Source: Patagioenas fasciata (taxonomy: Eukaryota > Chordata > Aves > Columbiformes > Columbidae). From it: 64,000 bases of DNA. Positions 48,945 through 56,170 of this stretch are shown here, one piece after another. Below the pieces are notes generated by a model. The model worked only from the letters and a program-made list of their open reading frames with translations, searched no databases and was not told the origin of the DNA. The stretch lies in contig NC_092521.1 of assembly GCF_037038585.1 (NCBI RefSeq), positions 53,328,398 to 53,392,397 of the forward strand. Direction: 5' to 3'. The stretch's first letter is position 1. Every line of letters starts with the position of its first letter. Both the position numbers and the translations under genes were made by a program.

Positions 48945-49608
48945 TGTCGAGGGTTAAGATTGCGGGGTGACAATCAAACCCTGGCAGATGTATTGTTAAC
49001 CTTCTCTCCCCCCCACTTCCCCCTTTTGCCCCTCCCTCTCCCCCCTTCCCACTCAGGACAGGCGATCGGGAGGGAAAGAAGGACAGAGAGAAGAGAGTTG
49101 GAAAAGTTAAAGATGTTTTACTAACGCTACTAATAAGAATAGAGAAAATAATACAAAATATACAAAACCAATCTTGTAAGTCTCAGCAACTGCAGAGCCA
49201 GCACCCGAAGTCCTGGATTAGACTCTGTAGCCAACCGGAGCTGGATTCAGTCTCTCACTAGGCCTCAGTTCGCAGGGACGACCAGCAAGGTCCTCTCCTA
49301 ATGTCAGCCATGAGGAAAAAGGGAAAAGGCAAAGGGAAAAAGGGACGAGATCCTCGTGATCTCCCACTTTTATATGAAGTATTCACGTGAATGGAATGTT
49401 ATACACCGTTGGTCAGTCTCTCGATCACCAGTTTCTCGTTGCCCCTCTCGCGAGATGTCCATCCGTGCTTATCAATAAGTTTGCATTCCATTGCTAGGTT
49501 TAACCAAAACATGTGTCGGGTTCTCCAGGAAAATGCAGCTAATATGAAGGCTTTAGCTGACAGGCAAATTCACTAAAAGAGAAACTTGTTTTTAACAAAA
49601 CCAGGACA
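48945..49608 (-). mobile_element. 3' LTR of the endogenous retrovirus (664 bp)
   Basis: The ends are perfect: TGTC at one side and GACA at the other. On the element's strand (minus) a TATA box (TATAAAA, 49374-49368) is preceded by a CACGTG E-box about 12-20 nt upstream. A variant polyadenylation signal AGTAAA lies at 49122-49117, and the terminal U5 region is G-rich. It differs from the other LTR by about three substitutions and one single-base gap. Confidence 0.96.
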
Positions 49609-49623
49609 TTCCACCCCTTATAA
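49609..49623 (-). other. Polypurine tract next to the 3' LTR
   Basis: On the minus strand AAGGGGTGGAA directly precedes the LTR's TGTCC. This is the position and composition expected of the plus-strand primer for retroviral DNA synthesis. Confidence 0.8.
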
Positions 49624-49973
49624 TATGACATTCACTGAATACTTAAACCTTATCAGTACAATCTATCAATATAATCTAATTAATCACTACTACTATATAT
49701 ATATATATACATATGTACATATATACACAGGAGTAATTAATCAGTGGACCATCCTTTGAAAAGTTCATTAAGTTCATTTTGTCACAACAGTCTCCCAGGG
49801 CAGGAAAAATGATACAAGTGCATCTCACGACCACTGTTTGTGGGTTAAGGACACCAACTTCGAAGAAGGTGTCGGGCGCCACTCGAGGAAGCTAGCTCTA
49901 GTTTCATCACCATTGTCTTGATCTGAAAGACACTTATTAAACATTGTTAGTGCAGCAATTCACATCATACAGT
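49624..49973 (-). other. Non-coding tail of the provirus, no env
   Basis: About 350 bp between the integrase stop and the polypurine tract. It holds a TA microsatellite (49691-49711) and a Lys-primer-like decamer (49872-49881), but no open frame worth annotating. Confidence 0.75.
49872..49881 (-). other. Primer-binding-site-like decamer inside the proviral tail
   Basis: The minus strand reads TGGCGCCCGA, identical to the first ten bases of a tRNA-Lys3-type retroviral primer site. The bases after it diverge from the standard 18-mer. It has the same polarity as the true primer site at 55184-55201. It could be chance or a relic. Confidence 0.4.
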
Positions 49974-50729
49974 TCAGCATTGCATATTTTCACCTAAAAT
50001 CAAATCCCCTTGAGGTACACACCGAACTTCTCCATCCTTAAGCATCACCCACCAGGTGCTGCCAGGTCCCTGGGCAAAAACAATCCCACGAATAGGTTTG
50101 CCTTTGCCTGAGGCAGGAGTAACCCAGACTGCCTTTCCTAATATATTTTTCATGTGTACTACAGGGACTTTATCTCCTTCTACAGTCCGTAGAATTTCTG
50201 ATTGGGCAGGCCCGGCTCGATTGGTTGATCCCCTAGTGTTGACCAACCAAGTGGCTTTTGCTAAATGTGAATCCCAGTTTTTAAAGGTTCCACCACCAAG
50301 TGCCTTTAGTGTAGTTTTTAACAAACCATTGTACCTTTCAATTTTCCCAGAGGCTGGTGCATGATATGGGATATGATATACCCACTCAATACCATGTTCT
50401 TTGGCCCAATTGTCTATAATACTGTTTTTGAAATGAGTACCATTGTCTGATTCAATTCTTTCTGGCGTACCGTGCCGCCAGAGGACTTGCTTTTCAAGGC
50501 CCAAGATAGTATTTCGGGCTGTAGCATGAGGTACGGCATATGTTTCCAACCATCCAGTGGTTGCTTCCACCATTGTAAGTACATAGCGCTTACCTTGACG
50601 TGTTTGTGGAAGTGTAATATAATCAATCTGCCAAGCTTCTCCATACTTATACTTTAACCATCGCCCCCCATACCATACAGGTTTTAACCGTTTTGCTTGT
50701 TTGATTTTCGGCGCAAGTTTCACATTCAT
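49974..50729 (-). pseudogene. pol: Retroviral integrase catalytic core and C-terminal domain (pol, shifted frame)
   Basis: A frame of 251 codons encodes the integrase core that joins viral DNA to the chromosome. The catalytic triad is visible: Asp36 (WQIDYITLPQ), Asp95 (ESDNGTHF) and Glu131 (SGKIERYNG). Exactly 35 residues separate the last two, the DD35E pattern. The C-terminal domain follows (GIVFAQGPGSTWWVMLKDGEVRC), where a DNA-binding SH3-like fold is expected. It is not a separate gene. The N-terminal zinc-binding part lies in the preceding pro-pol frame, and a one-base shift in a four-base homopolymer (plus strand T-run 50705-50708) separates the two. The listed ATG at 50729 is incidental. 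Integrase from this copy would be incomplete unless ribosomes shift frame. Confidence 0.9.
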
Positions 50730-53166
50730 GAATAACCTGTGAAATAGTGTCCATAGTTAAATCCACCCCTCGATCACGAGCCCATTTGTATGTTGCATCT
50801 CTACCTTGATGCCCTGAAGCATCATGGGCCCACCGAGCTAGGAAAAGTTCACCTTTATGTTGCCAATCCAAGTCCACCTCAGCTACTTTGATCTTAGCAG
50901 CTTGATCCGCTTGTTGGTTGTTTAGATGTTCCTCGGTGGCTCGACTTTTAGGCACATGAGCATCTACATGACGAACTTTCACAGGCAGGCTCTCTAGCCG
51001 AGCAGCAATGTCTTGCCACAGTGTGGCAGCCCAAATGGGTTTACCTCTGCGCTGCCAGTTGCTTTTCTTCCATTGCTGTAGCCACCCCCACAAGGCATTT
51101 GCTACCATCCATGAGTCAGTATAGAGATAAAGTATTGGCCACTTCTCTCGTTCAGCAATGTCCAAAGCCAGCTGGATGGCTTTCACTTCTGCAAACTGAC
51201 TGGATTCACCTTGTCCTTCAGTGGCTTCTGTAACTTGTCGTGTGGGACTCCACACAGCAGCTTTCCACCTTCGATGTTTTCCTACAAGACGACAGGATCC
51301 ATCTGTGAACAGTGCATACTGCTTATCAGTCTCTGAAAGCGTATTATATGGTGGTGCTTCTTCAGCACGTTTTACTTCCTCCTCATCTGGAGACATCCCA
51401 AAGTCTTTGCTTTCTGGCCAGTCTGTAATAACTTCTAATATCCCTGGACGGTTGGGACTTCCAATTCGAGCTCGTTGCGTGATCAGTGCAATCCATTTAC
51501 TCCATGTAACTTCGGTTGCATGATGTGGAGAGGGAACCGTCCCTTTGAACATCCAGTTCAGCACCGGCAGTCGAGGTGCCAGGAGGAGCTGTGCTTCAGT
51601 GCCGATCACTTCTGAAGCAGCTCGAACTCCTTCATATGCTGCTAGTATCTCCTTTTCAGTTGGAGTATAGTTGGCCTCAGATCCTTTGTATCCTCGACTC
51701 CAAAAACCTAAGGGTCGACCTCGGGTTTCTCCTGGTGCTTTCTGCCAGAGGCTCCAGGAAAGTCCATTATCTCCGGCTGCGGTGTAGAGCACATTTTTAA
51801 CACCTAGTCCAGTTCGGACTGGTCCAAGGGCCACCGCATGAGTTATCTCACGCTTAATTTGTTCAAAGGCTTGTCGTTGTTCAGGGCCCCACTCAAATTG
51901 GTTCTTTTTACGAGTCACTCGATAGAGAGGGCTCACAATGTGGCTGTAGTCAGGAATATGCATTCTCCAAAAACCTACAACGCCCAAGAAAGTCTGTGTC
52001 TCCTTCTTATTAGTAGGTGGAGACATTGCTGCAATTTTGTTGATCACATCCATTGGGATCTGACGACGGCCATCTTGCCATTTTATTCCTAAAAACTGGA
52101 TCTCTCGTGCAGGTCCCTTGACCTTGCTTCGTTTTATGGCAAAACCAGCATCCAAAAGAATATGAATTATTCTCTCACCTTTCTCAAAGACTTCTTTCGC
52201 TGTGTCGCCCCATACGATGATGTCATCAATATATTGCAAGTGTTCTGGAGCTTCACCTTGCTCCAGAGTGGTCTGGATCAGTCCATGGCAGATGGTAGGA
52301 CTGTGTTTCCACCCCTGGGGCAAGCGATTCCATGTATACTGGATGCCCCTCCAGGTGAAAGCAAACTGCGGCCTGCACTCTGCTGCTACAGGAATAGAGA
52401 AAAATGCATTAGCAATGTCAATTGTAGCATACCACTTGGCTGCCTTCGACTCCAGTTCAAATTGCAGCTCTAGCATGTCAGGCACAGCAGCACTCAGTGG
52501 TGGTGTAACTTCATTCAGGCCACGATAGTCTACAGTTAGTCTCCACTCATCACTAGACTTACGCACTGGCCAGATTGGGCTGTTAAAAGGTGAGCGGGTC
52601 TTACTGATCACACCCTGGCTTTCCAATTGACGGATCAGCTTCTGGATAGGAATCAAAGAGTCTCGATTGGTGCGATATTGCCGGCGATGCACCGTCGTGG
52701 TAGCAGTTGGCACCTGCTGATCGTCAACCCTCAGCAGTCCTACAACAGAAGGGTCATCTGAAAGACCAGGCAAATCAGACAGCTGTTCAATTTTCTCAGT
52801 GTCCACAGCTGCTATACCAAATGCCCACCTATACCCTTTTGGGTCCTTAAAATACCCTCTCCTGAGGTAGTCTATACCAAGGATGCACGGAGCATCTGGA
52901 CCAGTCACAATGGGATGCTTTTGCCAGTTTTGTCCAGTTAGGCTCATTTCAGCCTCTACAACAGTCAGTTCCTGGGATCCCCCAGTCACTCCAACAATAT
53001 TGATGGATTGCGTTCCTTTATAATTAGAAGGAATTATTGTGCACTGAGCACCAGTGTCCACTAAAGCTTTGTACTCCTGGGGTTGTGTTGTACCAGGCCA
53101 TAGTATTTGTACAGTCCAATAAACTCTGTTATCCCTTTCCTCCACCTGGTTGGAGGCAGGGCACCT
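50647..53166 (-). CDS. pol: Pro-pol: protease, reverse transcriptase, RNase H and integrase N-terminus
   Basis: Same frame as gag, opening directly after the amber codon at 53169-53167. There is no ATG near its start, so it is expected to be made as a Gag-Pol fusion by readthrough. Numbering from the first GTG (53145): retropepsin with VDTGAQC (Asp30) and CILGIDYL (87-94); reverse transcriptase with the first catalytic Asp in TIDIANAF (243), LPQG (275-278) and YIDD (305-308); a tether region with PLGFWSRGY (478-486); RNase H with Asp615, Glu653, Asp677 and Asp747; integrase HHCC zinc motif His774, His779, Cys808 and Cys811. After about residue 812 the wording loses sense and stops at TAA (50649-50647), because of a one-base shift at 50705-50708. 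All enzyme motifs seen are uninterrupted up to that point. Confidence 0.93.
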   Translation of the reverse strand, partial: RCPASNQVEERDNRVYWTVQILWPGTTQPQEYKALVDTGAQCTIIPSNYKGTQSINIVGVTGGSQELTVVEAEMSLTGQNWQKHPIVTGPDAPCILGIDYLRRGYFKDPKGYRWAFGIAAVDTEKIEQLSDLPGLSDDPSVVGLLRVDDQQVPTATTTVHRRQYRTNRDSLIPIQKLIRQLESQGVISKTRSPFNSPIWPVRKSSDEWRLTVDYRGLNEVTPPLSAAVPDMLELQFELESKAAKWYATIDIANAFFSIPVAAECRPQFAFTWRGIQYTWNRLPQGWKHSPTICHGLIQTTLEQGEAPEHLQYIDDIIVWGDTAKEVFEKGERIIHILLDAGFAIKRSKVKGPAREIQFLGIKWQDGRRQIPMDVINKIAAMSPPTNKKETQTFLGVVGFWRMHIPDYSHIVSPLYRVTRKKNQFEWGPEQRQAFEQIKREITHAVALGPVRTGLGVKNVLYTAAGDNGLSWSLWQKAPGETRGRPLGFWSRGYKGSEANYTPTEKEILAAYEGVRAASEVIGTEAQLLLAPRLPVLNWMFKGTVPSPHHATEVTWSKWIALITQRARIGSPNRPGILEVITDWPESKDFGMSPDEEEVKRAEEAPPYNTLSETDKQYALFTDGSCRLVGKHRRWKAAVWSPTRQVTEATEGQGESSQFAEVKAIQLALDIAEREKWPILYLYTDSWMVANALWGWLQQWKKSNWQRRGKPIWAATLWQDIAARLESLPVKVRHVDAHVPKSRATEEHLNNQQADQAAKIKVAEVDLDWQHKGELFLARWAHDASGHQGRDATYKWARDRGVDLTMDTISQVIHECETCAENQTSKTVKTCMVWGAMVKV

Positions 53167-53169
53167 CTA
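53139..53169 (-). promoter_or_regulatory. Gag amber stop with downstream hairpin (possible readthrough signal)
   Basis: Gag ends in TAG (53169-53167) and the same frame continues into protease. Ten bases downstream, CCTCC (53156-53152) can pair with GGAGG (53143-53139) across an eight-base loop. Gammaretroviruses use an amber codon plus a downstream RNA structure for readthrough. Whether this one works that way is inferred. Confidence 0.5.
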
Positions 53170-55017
53170 ATTCCTGTTTTGCACAGTCTCTGGGTGTGAA
53201 TTAGAGGTTCCTTCAAGAGCATCAGAATCTCTTCTGCTCCTTTTGTAAACTGGAGCAGCCACCTTCCTAGGAGTTTTTCCTTTTATCTCACGTACTCGTT
53301 CTTGAAGTTCTGAGGTAGGCCTTCCATGCCACTTATTCATGTTTTCTCCCTGCTCATGTAGGAAGAACCACAGTGAACCTCTTTTTGTGGGCTGTCTCTG
53401 CCTTCTCTCTCGAGATTGGAAACGCCTTCTCCTAACAGCTGAAACATAGGTTTGTGCAGGTCGTGAACGGTACGAGTCTTCTCTGAGCTCTTTGATTTCT
53501 TGCAACAGCTTTTCAAACCGGTCATCAGATTTTTCACACAGTTTCTCCACAGCGGAGACACAAGCCCGTAGAGAACCAGCAAGGCTGTCCTCAAAGTACC
53601 GGAGCTGCTCAATCACTTCATTAATTTCTTGTATACCTCTAGCCGACCAGACCATTCCTGCCAATGACTTAGCATATGCAGGTGGTGCACTTTGTACAAA
53701 TCTGCGCCACATAGATTTTGTACAATTGATTCTATCTGGGTCTGTCCCCTCTTGGCTGTTTGGTCCTAGATAGATGATCTCTCGCACAGCTAATTCTCTC
53801 AGGAACTGGATACCTCTCTCCATAGTATTCCATTTCCCTAACTTGGATATACAATCTTCCTTGTAGGGAAATCTAACTTTCATAGCTGCCAGGAGTCGGG
53901 TCCAGAGAGTAGCGGCATTAGACTCTCTTGAAATTGCCCTATCAATGGTGGAATCTTTTGACAGAGATCCCAGCTGCCTGGCTTCACCACCTTCTAATTC
54001 AATTGTTTCTGCCCCATTGTCCCAGCATCGCAGCAGCCAGGTTAAAATATTCTCGCCTTCACGACGACTAAAGTCTTTTCGCAGATCTCTCAGCTCACCT
54101 GGAGAAAAGGACCGAGTGGTGGTCACTTCATCTCCACCCTGTCCTGATGATGATGCCTCTTGGGTTGATGTTGGCCCTGTGCCATCACCTGCTGCACGGG
54201 TAGTCTTTCTAGTGACTTTCTTACAACCAGCAACTGATGCTGATATGGGTTCACCATCATTTGATTCATTTTCAGAGTCTGAATGACTGTCACAGTGATT
54301 GCTGTGGTTACAGCAGCAACAGTGCCCAGTGTGTGAAGACGGGGGGGCTGCCTTGTTAGCCTTTGAGGCTGGAGAAGTAACGTTATCTGCAGCGACCTTG
54401 GCAGAGGAGCTCTGCAGAGGAGCTGTAGCTTCAGCCTGTGAAGCCGCGGTTGGGGGGGCAGTGGCTGCAGCAGCAGCTTTGGCTGTTTTGCCTCTTCTCG
54501 AGCGGCTAGGAGTGCTTTTTGCTAAAGCTTCCGAAGGCGCACCACAAATCTCAGGACTAAAAAGAGACGCAAACCTCCTATTGAACCTCATTTCTCTTAG
54601 CAGTAACACAAACTGACACACATTCAGCAAACCAAATAACACCATCACAGTTCTATCAAAGCTCCAAGGGTATTCAAAGTTCTCTAAAACATTTGCAAAC
54701 TGTCCCAGCGAAAACACAAAAGTATTGTTAGTCAGCCTTTCTAAATATTCGCTTGACCAATTAGCAAATATAGAGCCATTCTGCTCTTTAATCTCTCCTG
54801 GAGGTTTTTCAAGGTAAAGCAGAAGCGAGTAGAAATTCATTAGCGGCTGCAGTATAATGAAATAAACCAGTGCCAAACCACACAGAATCATCATGACCGC
54901 TGTCCAGTTTCTTGTTGTTATATAATGAATACTTCGATTCAGAAAGAAACACCAACACAGATATGGGATCAGTGAGCACAATGTAGAAAATAACTGATAC
55001 AACTTATGCCACAACAT
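53167..55017 (-). CDS. gag: Gag with N-terminal membrane segments
   Basis: 616 residues from the first ATG after the primer site (55017; A at -3, no upstream ATG in the leader). An open frame reaches a GTG seven codons earlier, but that is not a plausible start. Numbering from ATG: hydrophobic segments at about 8-26, 39-69 and 124-141. Two N-glycosylation sequons lie between the second and third (Asn86, Asn97). An Ala/Ser/Lys-rich linker runs from about 158 to 300 and contains a His/Cys cluster (229-248). A helical capsid-like region follows (about 301-458), with FSPGELRDLRKDF and WNTMERGIQFLREL. A probable coiled coil spans about 461-515, and an Arg/Lys-rich C-terminus lacks the CCHC knuckle of most retroviral nucleocapsids. 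It should assemble particles and package RNA. The membrane part suggests assembly at an intracellular membrane, by analogy with IAP Gag. The frame is intact. I do not recognise the N-terminal region from a named family. Confidence 0.85.
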   Translation of the reverse strand: MLWHKLYQLFSTLCSLIPYLCWCFFLNRSIHYITTRNWTAVMMILCGLALVYFIILQPLMNFYSLLLYLEKPPGEIKEQNGSIFANWSSEYLERLTNNTFVFSLGQFANVLENFEYPWSFDRTVMVLFGLLNVCQFVLLLREMRFNRRFASLFSPEICGAPSEALAKSTPSRSRRGKTAKAAAAATAPPTAASQAEATAPLQSSSAKVAADNVTSPASKANKAAPPSSHTGHCCCCNHSNHCDSHSDSENESNDGEPISASVAGCKKVTRKTTRAAGDGTGPTSTQEASSSGQGGDEVTTTRSFSPGELRDLRKDFSRREGENILTWLLRCWDNGAETIELEGGEARQLGSLSKDSTIDRAISRESNAATLWTRLLAAMKVRFPYKEDCISKLGKWNTMERGIQFLRELAVREIIYLGPNSQEGTDPDRINCTKSMWRRFVQSAPPAYAKSLAGMVWSARGIQEINEVIEQLRYFEDSLAGSLRACVSAVEKLCEKSDDRFEKLLQEIKELREDSYRSRPAQTYVSAVRRRRFQSRERRQRQPTKRGSLWFFLHEQGENMNKWHGRPTSELQERVREIKGKTPRKVAAPVYKRSRRDSDALEGTSNSHPETVQNRN

Positions 55018-55183
55018 CTTTAAGTCAATGTAATTCACTTTGCCTTAATACCACTAAATAATATCCGAAGCAAACAGACGCGCGAGTATCACAACTCTAT
55101 GAGTTGGCACTGTGCCAAGAAAATTGAAAGGTACGTCAGAGCAGCAGAAAAGCCGAAAATCTCCAAATTTACCCCTTTCTCTG
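55018..55183 (-). other. Proviral leader between primer site and gag
   Basis: 166 nt with no ATG on the element's strand, so the gag ATG is the first one downstream of the primer site. Packaging signals would be expected here, but none can be recognised from sequence. Confidence 0.6.
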
Positions 55184-55201
55184 GCCCCACGTTGGGCGCC
55201 A
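55184..55201 (-). other. tRNA-Lys(1,2)-type primer-binding site
   Basis: The minus strand reads TGGCGCCCAACGTGGGGC, the 18-base complement of the 3' end of tRNA-Lys(1,2), six bases after the LTR end. This primer is known from several betaretroviruses, some lentiviruses and foamy viruses. Confidence 0.93.
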
Positions 55202-55207
55202 ATTATC

Positions 55208-55872
55208 TGTCGAGGGTTAGGATTGCGAAGGTGACAATCAAACCCTGGCAGATGTATTGTTAACCTTCTCTCCCCCCCACTTCCCCCTTTTGCCCCTCCC
55301 TCTCCCCCCTTCCCACTCAGGACAGGCGATCGGGAGGGAAAGAAGGACAGAGAGAAGAGAGTTGGAAAAGTTAAAGATGTTTTACTAACGCTACTAATAA
55401 GAATAGAGAAAATAATACAAAATATACAAAACCAATCTTGTAAGTCTCAGCAACTGCAGAGCCAGCACCCGAAGTCCTGGATTAGACTCTGCAGCCAACC
55501 GGAGCTGGATTCAGTCTCTCACTAGGCCTCAGTTCGCAGGGACGACCAGCAAGGTCCTCTCCTAATGTCAGCCATGAGGAAAAAGGGAAAAGGCAAAGGG
55601 AAAAAGGGACGAGATCCTCGTGATCTCCCACTTTTATATGAAGTATTCACGTGAATGGAATGTTATACACCGTTGGTCAGTCTCTCGATCACCAGTTTCT
55701 CGTTGCCCCTCTCGCGAGATGTCCATCCGTGCTTATCAATAAGTTTGCATTCCATTGCTAGGTTTAACCAAAACATGTGTCGGGTTCTCCAGGAAAATGC
55801 AGCTAATATGAAGGCTTTAGCTGACAGGCAAATTCACTAAAAGAGAAACTTGTTTTTAACAAAACCAGGACA
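55208..55872 (-). mobile_element. 5' LTR of the endogenous retrovirus (665 bp)
   Basis: Same structure as the 3' LTR: TGTC..GACA termini, TATA box at 55638-55632, and an upstream CACGTG. It should drive the proviral transcript on the minus strand, toward ZBTB14. The few differences from the other LTR include a cluster within about 20 bp of the U5 end. Confidence 0.96.
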
Positions 55873-56170
55873 GTGCTGTGTATTTCAAATTGTATCATCA
55901 CTGAGACACTAAAATAGAGGAAGGGTATGTTCACTATCCAGTCATGTTAACTATGAATTGTGGAGAATGAAAAATAAAGCATTGTTACTAACTGTGTCAC
56001 ATTTTTTATTACATATGGTGTCCCAGGTATTTGCCATGTGGTCTGAAGTTATCTGTCAGGTGAGCCTGCAAGCTGGGAGATGGACTTCCTCGCTTCTGTG
56101 TGGAAGTGCTGGAATGCTACCGGATTGTTAATGCTATAGATAACCGTATAAAGTGTGTACAGCGAGCAGC
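55873..56170. repeat. 298-bp direct repeat, right copy, abutting the provirus
   Basis: Identical to 48647-48944. It starts directly after the LTR's GACA and runs without interruption into unique flank (AGGAACAAAG). It shows no gene. Confidence 0.98.

Larger units (their letters stand above)
48945..55872 (-). mobile_element. Nearly intact env-less endogenous retrovirus (6.9 kb, avian ERVL-like)
   Basis: Complete order on the minus strand: 5' LTR (55208-55872), Lys-type primer site (55184-55201), gag (53167-55017), in-frame amber stop, pro-pol (50647-53166), integrase in a shifted frame (49974-50729), a 365-bp tail, polypurine tract and 3' LTR (48945-49608). No env frame exists in the tail. 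The pol wording (LPQGWKHSPTICHG, YIDDIIVWG) resembles a very common family in bird genomes that I associate with class III/ERVL elements. However, a Lys rather than Leu primer site is not what ERVL is named for, so the class is provisional. The LTRs are about 99.4% alike, so the insertion is young. It lies about 1.3 kb upstream of the ZBTB14 CpG island, transcribed in the same direction as the gene. Confidence 0.95.

Noticed and set aside
49391-49576. 61-codon frame repeated in both LTRs (also 55655-55840)
   Set aside because: Lies antisense within the LTR, so its duplication simply reflects LTR identity.
49609-49973. Search for env or dUTPase downstream of integrase
   Set aside because: Only 365 bp and no open frame of meaningful length, so neither is present in this copy.
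51021-54616. Plus-strand open frames of 70-113 codons across the provirus
   Set aside because: Antisense shadows of gag and pol with no ATG context or domain.
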